This document shows positions 26,444 to 33,251 of a DNA stretch of 64,000 nt, piece by piece. Within the stretch, counting starts at the first letter, position 1. The number at the start of each line of letters is the position of its first letter. A program made the translations under genes and the position numbers. This DNA comes from an uncultured Bacteroides sp. (GTDB lineage: Bacteria; Bacteroidota; Bacteroidia; Bacteroidales; Bacteroidaceae): positions 434,001 to 498,000 of the forward strand of contig CABUKU010000001.1 in the NCBI GenBank assembly GCA_902492205.1, given 5' to 3'. A model generated the notes under the pieces. The model did not search any database. It saw nothing but the letters and a program-made list of their open reading frames with translations, and had not been told where the DNA came from.

Positions 26444-27454
26444 ATGAGAACCTTTTTACACAACAAACTCAAATGGTTGATAGCTCCTTTTCTTATGGGT
26501 ATGGCTTTAAGTGTTAATGCTCAAACCCCTGTGCTTAAGTTTAATAAAGACAAGAAATTCAAGATTGTCCAGTTTACCGACCTCCATGTAAAGTATCAGG
26601 ATAGTCGTTCGGACATTGCATTCAAGAGAATGAATGAAGTACTGGATGCCGAGAAACCCGATTTGGTAATCTTTACAGGAGACATTATTTACAGTTCTCC
26701 TGCCGAAGCTAACATAAGAAATGTGTTGAAAGTGGTTTCAGACCGTAAGATACCTTTTGCCGTGACTTTCGGTAACCATGACCACGAACAAGGAATGAGC
26801 AATGATTCACTTTTTAAGATAGTGCAGACTATTCCTTATAATATAACAGTGGATGAAAACCCGGAACTGTCCGGAGTGGGCAACTGTGCTTTGGCTGTTA
26901 AGTCGTCCGACGGAAGCAAAGATGCAGCAGTGCTCTATTGCATAGACTCACATTATTACAGTACCATTCCCGGTGTGGAAGGATATGACTACATTAAATC
27001 CGACCAGATTGAATGGTACAAACAAAGAAGTGCCGGATTCACCCGTGAAAACGGAGGAAAGCCTATGCCTGCTTTAGCTTTCTTCCACATTCCTCTGCCC
27101 GAATACAATCAGGCTGCCGCCTATGAAAATGCTCCTATCTATGGCATCCGCAGGGAAAAAGCATGTTCTCCCGAACTAAACTCCGGCATGTTTACCGCAA
27201 TGAAAGAGCAGGGAGATGTGATGGGAACATTTGTAGGACACGACCATGACAATGATTATGCAACCTATTGGAAAGGAATCATGCTTGCTTACGGACGCTT
27301 CACCGGAGGACCTACCGAGTATATCCATATTCCAAATGGAGCGCGTGTGATAGAAATGACAGAAGGAACCCGCACATTCCGTACTTGGATTCGCTTGGCT
27401 GACAATGAAATACAGCAATTAAAGACTTATCCTACCGACTTTGTTAAAGACTAA
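26444..27454 (+). CDS. Exported calcineurin-like metallophosphoesterase
   Basis: This is a periplasmic or surface phosphoesterase of 336 residues with a dinuclear metal site. The signal peptide ends at NAQTP. All the usual motifs are present: FTDLHV (D-x-H), FTGDIIY (GD), FGNHDHE (GNHD), FFHIPLPEY (the H-x-P form) and VGHDHDNDY (GHxH). Bacteroides carry many such enzymes; this subtype, with the long insert DGSKDAAVLYCIDSHYYSTIPGVEGYD, is usually annotated only as metallophosphoesterase. The next gene starts 6 bp later, so it is cotranscribed with a DUF4838 protein. The pairing suggests both act on the same extracellular compound, but which one is unknown. Confidence 0.9.
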   Translation: MRTFLHNKLKWLIAPFLMGMALSVNAQTPVLKFNKDKKFKIVQFTDLHVKYQDSRSDIAFKRMNEVLDAEKPDLVIFTGDIIYSSPAEANIRNVLKVVSDRKIPFAVTFGNHDHEQGMSNDSLFKIVQTIPYNITVDENPELSGVGNCALAVKSSDGSKDAAVLYCIDSHYYSTIPGVEGYDYIKSDQIEWYKQRSAGFTRENGGKPMPALAFFHIPLPEYNQAAAYENAPIYGIRREKACSPELNSGMFTAMKEQGDVMGTFVGHDHDNDYATYWKGIMLAYGRFTGGPTEYIHIPNGARVIEMTEGTRTFRTWIRLADNEIQQLKTYPTDFVKD

Positions 27455-27460
27455 ATCAAT

Positions 27461-29674
27461 ATGAAGAAAAATCAATTACTTAAACCGGGACTATGCCTGT
27501 TGGCTTTGATGCTGATATTCCCTTTCTGCACTTATGCGCAAACTGTGTTGGTAAAGAACCGCAAACCTGTGGGGCGCATCATTGTTCCTTCCAATAATGA
27601 AACGGATAAATGTGCAGCCAACCTGATGCAAGACTTTACGAAACGTATCTCGGGAGCCGAACTTCCGATAGTGTTTGCTGCTGCTACGCCCAAGAAAGGC
27701 GATGTATTGATAGAAAGCAAACAAGTAAATGGCGTGAAAGAAGACGGATTCTCCCTTTCCACCAAAGACGGTTATCTGCACATCATTGGCGGAACCGGCA
27801 ATGGAAGCATCTATGGTGTGGTGACATTGCTTGAAAAGTATCTGGGTTGTAACTATTGGGGAGAAAATGAATACTCTGTTCCTTCACTGGCAACCATAGA
27901 ACTGAAAGCTATCGACATGACAGACAATCCGGCATTCCGATACAGGCAGTCTCAGTGTTACGCAATGAAGACCGACACTGTTTATAAGTTGTGGAACCGC
28001 TTGGAAGAACCGAATGAAACATTTGCAGCCAACTACTGGGTGCATACGTTTGATAAACTGCTTCCCTCTGCCGTATATGGCGAGAAGCATCCCGAATATT
28101 ATTCTTATTTCAATGGCAAACGCCATCCCGGTAAAGCAAGCCAATGGTGCCTGACCAATCCGGAAGTATTCGAAATTGTTGCAGCCCGTTTGGATTCCAT
28201 CTTCAAGGCAAACCCCGATAAGCATATTATCTCTGTCAGCCAGAACGATGGAAACTATACTAACTGTGTGTGCGATAGCTGTAAGGCTGTGGACGAATAT
28301 GAAGGAGCATTGTCGGGCAATGTGATTCGTTTCCTTAACAAACTCGCTGCCCGTTTCCCCGATAAAGAGTTCTCTACTTTGGCCTATCTCTATACGATGA
28401 ACCCGCCGAAGCATGTGAAGCCGTTGCCCAATGTGAACATCATGTTGTGTGATATTGACTGCAAGCGCGAGGTGTCTTTGCCGGAGAATGAATCCGGACA
28501 GGCATTTATGAAAGCAATGGAAGGATGGTCTGCCATTACGAACAACATCTTTGTTTGGGATTATGGAATCAACTTCGACGGTTATCTCACTCCGTTCCCC
28601 AATTTCCATATTCTGAAAGATAACATCAAACTCTTCAAAGACCACCATGCCACCATGCACTTCTCGCAGATAGCCGGAAGCCGTGGAGGTGACTTTGCCG
28701 AACTGCGTGCCTACATGGTTTCCAAACTGATGTGGAATCCCGAAGCCGATTCGGATTCTTTGATGGAAACCTTCCTGAACGGTTACTATAAAGAAGCGGC
28801 CCCATACATCTATCAGTATATTAAGGTTATGGAAGGAGCTTTGCTTGGCAGCGGAGTGCCTTTGTGGATTTATGACTCTCCCGTCACCCACAAGCACGGA
28901 ATGTTGAAGCCGGAGTTGATGAGACGTTACAATGCTTTGTTTGATGAGGCCGAAAAAGCTGTTGCCGATGATAAGGAAGCTTTGATGCGCGTTCGGAGAT
29001 CCCGTCTCCCGTTGCAGTTCTCCGAATTGGAGATAGCACGTACCGAGAGCGAAAAGGATCTGAATGACATTGTTCGCAAGCTGAATTTATTTGAGGAAAG
29101 AGTGAAAGAGTTCAATGTCCCTACGATAAACGAAAGAAACAATTCACCGTTGGATTATTGCAAACTCTACCGCGAACGCTACTTGCCTCAGGCACAAAAG
29201 AACATCGCCGCCGGTGCAAAAATCACTTGCTCCCCCGAGCCGGGCGAGAAATACAGACAGCTTGCCGAAACAGCTTTGACCGATGATTTGTTTGGCGGTG
29301 CAACGTATGCCGACAGTTGGGTAGGCTGGGAAGGAATGGATGCAGGGTTCGTTATGGATATGGGCGAAGAAAAGATCTTTCACTCCATAAGCACAGACTT
29401 CTTGCATCAGCTCGGAGCATGGATCTTGTTACCTAAGCAGGTGACTTACTCCGTGTCTTCGGATGGAAAGAACTACACCACTCTGGGAACTTATGATATA
29501 CCCGAAGACCAATCCGTGCAGGTTAAGTTTGTCGATGTGAAACACACTTCGGCTGCTCCGATAAAGGCACGTTACATCAAAGTGGATATTGTCGGCACGA
29601 AGGTTTGTCCGCACTGGCATTACGGAGTAGGGCATCCATGCTGGTTCTTCCTCGATGAAGTGACTGTCCTCTAA
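27461..29674 (+). CDS. DUF4838 protein with N-terminal glycosidase-like domain and C-terminal discoidin-like domain
   Basis: The protein has 737 residues and an N-terminal signal (MKKNQLLKPGLCLLALMLIFPFCTYAQ). Residues about 30-150 resemble the alpha-glucuronidase/GH20-type N-terminal domain (GGTGNGSIYGVVTLLEKYLGC, a frequent form before a TIM barrel). The DUF4838 domain follows, with SVSQNDGNYTNCVCDSCKAVDEYEG, whose Cys trio is characteristic, then NVNIMLCDIDCKREVS and NIFVWDYGINFDGYLTPFPN. The last 150 residues (DSWVGWEGMDAGFVMDMGEEKIFHSISTDFLHQLGAWILLPKQVTYSVSSDGKNY) form an F5/8-type carbohydrate-binding-like domain. Catalytic activity has not been shown for DUF4838 as far as I know. It closes the operon, with a strong terminator at 29706-29760. 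Confidence 0.85.
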   Translation: MKKNQLLKPGLCLLALMLIFPFCTYAQTVLVKNRKPVGRIIVPSNNETDKCAANLMQDFTKRISGAELPIVFAAATPKKGDVLIESKQVNGVKEDGFSLSTKDGYLHIIGGTGNGSIYGVVTLLEKYLGCNYWGENEYSVPSLATIELKAIDMTDNPAFRYRQSQCYAMKTDTVYKLWNRLEEPNETFAANYWVHTFDKLLPSAVYGEKHPEYYSYFNGKRHPGKASQWCLTNPEVFEIVAARLDSIFKANPDKHIISVSQNDGNYTNCVCDSCKAVDEYEGALSGNVIRFLNKLAARFPDKEFSTLAYLYTMNPPKHVKPLPNVNIMLCDIDCKREVSLPENESGQAFMKAMEGWSAITNNIFVWDYGINFDGYLTPFPNFHILKDNIKLFKDHHATMHFSQIAGSRGGDFAELRAYMVSKLMWNPEADSDSLMETFLNGYYKEAAPYIYQYIKVMEGALLGSGVPLWIYDSPVTHKHGMLKPELMRRYNALFDEAEKAVADDKEALMRVRRSRLPLQFSELEIARTESEKDLNDIVRKLNLFEERVKEFNVPTINERNNSPLDYCKLYRERYLPQAQKNIAAGAKITCSPEPGEKYRQLAETALTDDLFGGATYADSWVGWEGMDAGFVMDMGEEKIFHSISTDFLHQLGAWILLPKQVTYSVSSDGKNYTTLGTYDIPEDQSVQVKFVDVKHTSAAPIKARYIKVDIVGTKVCPHWHYGVGHPCWFFLDEVTVL

Positions 29675-29705
29675 GGCAGTAACTTTCGTAAACAGTATAT
29701 TGAAT

Positions 29706-29760
29706 ATCACTAACTTCAGGTTATTTATAACAAAGATAACTTGCGGTTAGTGATTTTTTT
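29706..29760 (+). terminator. Long-stem terminator after the DUF4838 gene
   Basis: ATCACTAAC (29706-29714) pairs with GTTAGTGAT (29746-29754). An inner stem, CAGGTTAT with ATAACTTG, extends it past a 2-nt internal loop. A run of T follows. Confidence 0.9.
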
Positions 29761-29770
29761 TGCTCCGACT

Positions 29771-29928
29771 AATCCGTTTATGCCTATGAATTAAGGTAAA
29801 CATGCCGGGTATTTATACTTTTCACTGCAATGGAACGCATGTTTCTCTGCAGTGGAATAAGCGTTTCTCTGCAGTGAAACATGCGTTCCACTGCAGTGAA
29901 ATAGTTAATATGTAGGCATAAACGGATT
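29771..29928. repeat. Palindrome array at 22-bp spacing enclosed by a 16-bp inverted repeat (array C)
   Basis: The four units are TTTCACTGCAATGGAA (29820), TTTCTCTGCAGTGGAA (29842), TTTCTCTGCAGTGAAA (29864) and TTCCACTGCAGTGAAA (29886). The step is exactly 22 bp. The 6-bp spacers are CGCATG, TAAGCG and CATGCG, so the first and last are reverse complements of each other. The perfect inverted repeat AATCCGTTTATGCCTA (29771-29786) / TAGGCATAAACGGATT (29913-29928) encloses the array. A degenerate fifth unit may lie around 29806, which would make the enclosure symmetric. It is located between the terminator of the DUF4838 operon and the DUF6377 regulator gene. Confidence 0.92.
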
Positions 29929-30022
29929 AAATCTGCCGCATGAAAATGATAGTATATCACTTTGAAAGTGACAAATTCACAGCTTAATTGTTTTTTTCAA
30001 CTCCCTGTTTTCGTTATAAATG

Positions 30023-30038
30023 TATATTTGTATATTTG
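30023..30038 (+). promoter_or_regulatory. Two overlapping-register -7 boxes before the DUF6377 gene
   Basis: TATATTTG occurs twice in direct succession (30023-30030 and 30031-30038), both matching TAnnTTTG. Start sites would lie 8 bp apart, about 55-65 bp before the ATG at 30095. Confidence 0.55.
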
Positions 30039-30094
30039 CAAACGCATTCATATTCAGTGATATATTCTTGTTGTAAATAGATTATACTGTTTTT

Positions 30095-31735
30095 ATGGTT
30101 ATAAGGTATTTCCTTTCTTTTTTCTTTTTTTTGCTGGTTTCTTTGGGTGAACTGTTTGCCCAATCACAGGTGGATTCAATTTTGAATGTTCTGGATGGGG
30201 AGATAGAACACAGGAAAGAGTATGCCTTGCAGAAAGAAGATGTGGTAGTTGCTTTAAAGCAACAGTTGAAAGAGATAAGCGAACCCCGTGAAGAGTTTCT
30301 GTTGAATGACAGGATATATGATGAATATAAGTCCTATCAGTATGACTCGGCTTACGTGTATGCCATGAATACCATTCGTTATGCGGATATGCTGAACGAT
30401 AAGGATTTGAAAGTAAAGGCGCAAAGTAATCTGGTGTTTTGCTTTCTGTCTGCCGGGCTGTTTAAGGAAGCGGTGGATATTGCCGATGCAACGAATGTTG
30501 GGAGTGCGTCTGCAAAGCAGAAAGCTCATTTCTATTCTTTGTGTGCCCGTCTTTACTCGGACTTGCTCAATTATAACGACCTTGAATGGTACAAGCAGAA
30601 TTATGAAAAAAGGAGTGTGCAGTATTGTGACTCGGCTTTGCTGTACCTTGAACCTTCTTCGTATGAATACCATGATGTGTTGCTCCTGAGAAACAGGGGA
30701 ACAGACACGGAAAGGAAGATTGACGACTACAAACGGTTGATTGAAGGTTTTCATAATGATAACCACCAGTTGGCTATAAACGCATCCAATCTGGCAAATC
30801 TCTTTTTGGGAAAGAAAGATACGATACAGGCTGTTTACTACCTGGCTGTGTCTGCCATTGCAGATATAAAGTCGGCTACGATGGAGACGACCTCGAAAAC
30901 GGTGCTTGCCGAATGCCTCTATAACAAAGGTGATATCCAGACGGCAAGCAAGTATATCCATGTGGCACTGGAAGAAGCTAATTTTTATAATGCCCGTCAC
31001 CGCATATTAAGTATAAACTCCATTCTGCCTATCATAGAGAAAGCCCACCTGAATATCATAGAAAAACAAAGGGATGACCTGAAGATATATCTTATCGGGG
31101 CAAGTACCCTGTTGGTGCTGTTCCTTGTTGCTTCTTCGATGGTATATTTGCAGAACCGCAAGCTGAAAGCCGCTAAACGCTCCGTTCAGGAACACGTGAA
31201 AGAGTTATTCAGCATGAATGAAAAATTGAACCAGACGAATGAGAAGCTGAAAGAATCCAATGAGATAAAGGATGTATATATTACGCAGTCTTTGTATGCG
31301 AAATCGGATTATCTCGACAAAACGGAAGAACTTTTAAAGAAACTCGATTACAGGTTGAAAGCCCGCCAATATAACGACTTGCACAAACTGAACGGAGAAT
31401 TCAATCTGAAAGAGGAACGGAAGAATCTGTTCCTTACCTTCGACCGTGCTTTCCTTATGCTGTTCCCCAACTTCGTGGATGAGTATAACAAACTCTTCCC
31501 GCCGGAAGAGCGGGTTTGTTTGGACAACAACGGTGCACTTCCTCCCGAATTGAGGATATTTGCACTTATCCGTTTGGGAATTACCGAAAACGAGAAGATT
31601 GCAAGATTCCTCAACTTGTCCATGAATACCATCTACTCTTATAAGGCAAAGACAAAGAATAAAACACTGGTTCCCAAAGAGGAGTTTGAAGCGAGGATTA
31701 TGAAGATTAAGAAGAATCCGGAGCATCATTGTTAA
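30095..31735 (+). CDS. DUF6377-type membrane regulator (TPR sensor with C-terminal helix-turn-helix)
   Basis: The protein has 546 residues. The N-terminal signal (MVIRYFLSFFFFLLVSLGELFAQ) is followed by periplasmic TPR-like helices (residues about 60-320), one transmembrane helix (IYLIGASTLLVLFLVASSMVYL, about 330-350), a coiled coil (VQEHVKELFSMNEKLNQTNEKLKESNE), and a cytoplasmic domain. That domain ends in LRIFALIRLGITENEKIARFLNLSMNTIYSYKAKTKNK, a LuxR-like DNA-binding helix-turn-helix. Such one-component membrane regulators often control an adjacent SusC/SusD operon; here SusC begins 1.5 kb downstream. The C-terminus is odd. The last 41 coding bases (31690-31730) are repeated at 33015-33055, and the repeat copy ends PEHH-stop while this gene ends PEHHC-stop, so an insertion altered its end. 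Confidence 0.85.
   Translation: MVIRYFLSFFFFLLVSLGELFAQSQVDSILNVLDGEIEHRKEYALQKEDVVVALKQQLKEISEPREEFLLNDRIYDEYKSYQYDSAYVYAMNTIRYADMLNDKDLKVKAQSNLVFCFLSAGLFKEAVDIADATNVGSASAKQKAHFYSLCARLYSDLLNYNDLEWYKQNYEKRSVQYCDSALLYLEPSSYEYHDVLLLRNRGTDTERKIDDYKRLIEGFHNDNHQLAINASNLANLFLGKKDTIQAVYYLAVSAIADIKSATMETTSKTVLAECLYNKGDIQTASKYIHVALEEANFYNARHRILSINSILPIIEKAHLNIIEKQRDDLKIYLIGASTLLVLFLVASSMVYLQNRKLKAAKRSVQEHVKELFSMNEKLNQTNEKLKESNEIKDVYITQSLYAKSDYLDKTEELLKKLDYRLKARQYNDLHKLNGEFNLKEERKNLFLTFDRAFLMLFPNFVDEYNKLFPPEERVCLDNNGALPPELRIFALIRLGITENEKIARFLNLSMNTIYSYKAKTKNKTLVPKEEFEARIMKIKKNPEHHC
31690..31730 (+). repeat. 41-bp direct repeat, left copy (3' end of the DUF6377 gene)
   Basis: The segment begins AGCGAGGATTATGAAG and ends CCGGAGCATCATT. 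The right copy is at 33015-33055 with 40 of 41 bases identical (T31717 versus C33042). The distance between copies is 1325 bp. Confidence 0.95.
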
Positions 31736-32901
31736 TCTGCTGTCCATACAGAAATCTGCGTATACCCTTCTTTCTCGGTTATTGTTGTGTAATTAGAGAA
31801 AGAATCACTTTCGACGCTTATTTCCAGGCACTTACTGTCTTTATATTCATAACTTATCGAGATTTTGCTTTCACCATTATCTTCATTATCTACGTCTTTT
31901 ACTTCATATTTCAGATTCTCCTTGGGCATTTCTTTTTTTAATAATCTTTCGGCTATACCGTTTTTTTCACTGTTTATGAAAATGTTATATACTTGTTCCA
32001 ACGATCTTCCATAATAATACCAATATTGCTTGTATGAGTCCCCTAATTGATCGGCATAAACAACCGCAGTATTGCTCTGCTTTACTTCTTCATATTTTTC
32101 TCCTGTAAAACTAAACAAACGAATGGAGTCTCTTATGGAGTAACGACTATCTGCTGTTTCATCATTTCCCCGTTCTTCCGTCCTGCTATCGGTCAACAGT
32201 GCAAAATCATAAAAGGTGTTTGTCTTATGCTTTGTCACAACTATATCAGTAGTGTATTCTTTGAAAATGCCATTTGCGCTTCCATCATTTTCTCCCCGAT
32301 ACTCGGTGGATGTGTAATCAAAAATACATTTCAGCGAATCACCTTCCCGAACAAATAACTGATGAACATCTTCACCCGCCGGAAAAACATTTGAACTTCC
32401 CTTATGTCTTGAATAGACACCAAACATTATCTTGTTATCATTCAGGCGATAGTTCAAAGTATCAATGCCAATAGCCGTTAGCTCCCAAGCATCGGATTCC
32501 CAAGCATTCGGATTATAGTATTTGCTTTCAATCTTTCCCGATTTTGTATCCGCAAGTAAGACATAACCGCCCAAAGTGAGCATCTCATTTCCTGAGGGAT
32601 CTTCTTCTCCGGAAGTTATTTTGGGAATTATCCAAATCGTAAGTAAATTATTCGCAGGCAAAACCTGAGACGAAACAAATCGTAAGTAACATTCACTTCG
32701 CTTCAGGCTCAACTGCCGTAGAATATTATCGAATGCTTTCTGTTTTAAACTATCCTCATCAAGTGTTTCGTCAACAAAGTTGCTATCGGACTTATTTACA
32801 ATTGTTTCTTCTGAAACTTTATTACTTTTCGTTCCATTACAGCTGATTATAGTTTGAGCAAACAATGATATTGCTCCGAGTATAACGATTATTTTCTTCA
32901 T
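31732..32901 (-). CDS. Lipoprotein of unknown function inside the 41-bp repeat pair
   Basis: I do not recognise this protein. It has 389 residues, with a signal and lipobox (MKKIIVILGAISLFAQTIISC) and a Ser/Asp/Glu-rich segment just after the Cys, consistent with a surface or periplasmic lipoprotein. The rest has beta-rich segments (SGEEDPSGNEMLTLGGYVLLADTKSGKIESKYYN, IDTLNYRLNDNKIMFGVYSRHKG) and a Glu/Asp/Lys-rich C-terminal part. It is transcribed opposite to its neighbours, and its stop lies within 2 bp of the left 41-bp repeat. It is the only gene in the 1.28-kb segment between the repeats, so it looks like cargo that split the regulator gene from the SusC operon. Confidence 0.75.
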   Translation of the reverse strand: MKKIIVILGAISLFAQTIISCNGTKSNKVSEETIVNKSDSNFVDETLDEDSLKQKAFDNILRQLSLKRSECYLRFVSSQVLPANNLLTIWIIPKITSGEEDPSGNEMLTLGGYVLLADTKSGKIESKYYNPNAWESDAWELTAIGIDTLNYRLNDNKIMFGVYSRHKGSSNVFPAGEDVHQLFVREGDSLKCIFDYTSTEYRGENDGSANGIFKEYTTDIVVTKHKTNTFYDFALLTDSRTEERGNDETADSRYSIRDSIRLFSFTGEKYEEVKQSNTAVVYADQLGDSYKQYWYYYGRSLEQVYNIFINSEKNGIAERLLKKEMPKENLKYEVKDVDNEDNGESKISISYEYKDSKCLEISVESDSFSNYTTITEKEGYTQISVWTAD

Positions 32902-32989
32902 AGTTTCCGTGTCGTATCCTTGTATTAATTAAAAAAAGTATTGTTTTATGTGTTCGGAAAGAACAGTTGTCAGAGAGTTTACAACGTTA

Positions 32990-32997
32990 CAAATATA
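32990..32997 (-). promoter_or_regulatory. -7 box for the inserted lipoprotein gene
   Basis: On the minus strand this reads TATATTTG, matching TAnnTTTG. It lies about 90 bp upstream of the start at 32901 and just inside the right 41-bp repeat, so the inserted segment appears to carry its own promoter. Confidence 0.5.
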
Positions 32998-33014
32998 AAT
33001 ATAATTTTGATAAG

Positions 33015-33055
33015 AGCGAGGATTATGAAGATTAAGAAGAACCCGGAGCATCATT
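33015..33055 (+). repeat. 41-bp direct repeat, right copy
   Basis: This is a copy of the DUF6377 gene end (31690-31730). Read in the same frame it ends with codons for PEHH followed directly by TAA (33056-33058), probably the original end of the regulator gene. The rest of the gap 32902-33251 holds the promoters of the two flanking genes and nothing else that I can identify. Confidence 0.95.
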
Positions 33056-33199
33056 AAGCCTTTTCTTCCTTGCTGTTCAGTCGTAATGCATTTGTATTTT
33101 GTACTTGTGTACATGGTATAATGCGTTAATAATGAATAAGATATAATTTTAACTATTTGTATTTCGTTTAGATTGCTCTTTCTACCCGAAGCGCTTCCT

Positions 33200-33207
33200 T
33201 ATTTTTG
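33200..33207 (+). promoter_or_regulatory. -7 box for the first SusC/SusD operon
   Basis: TATTTTTG at 33200-33207 matches TAnnTTTG, 45 bp before the SusC start. The -33 region is weak, as expected for an operon that needs an activator. Confidence 0.55.
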
Positions 33208-33251
33208 TGCCGTTATTAATATTTATGTTTAATCTTAAATCATAACAGCTA

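Noticed and set aside
31690..33055. An insertion sequence
   Set aside because: There is no transposase and no terminal inverted repeat, and the 41-bp flanking repeats are too long for a transposition target duplication.
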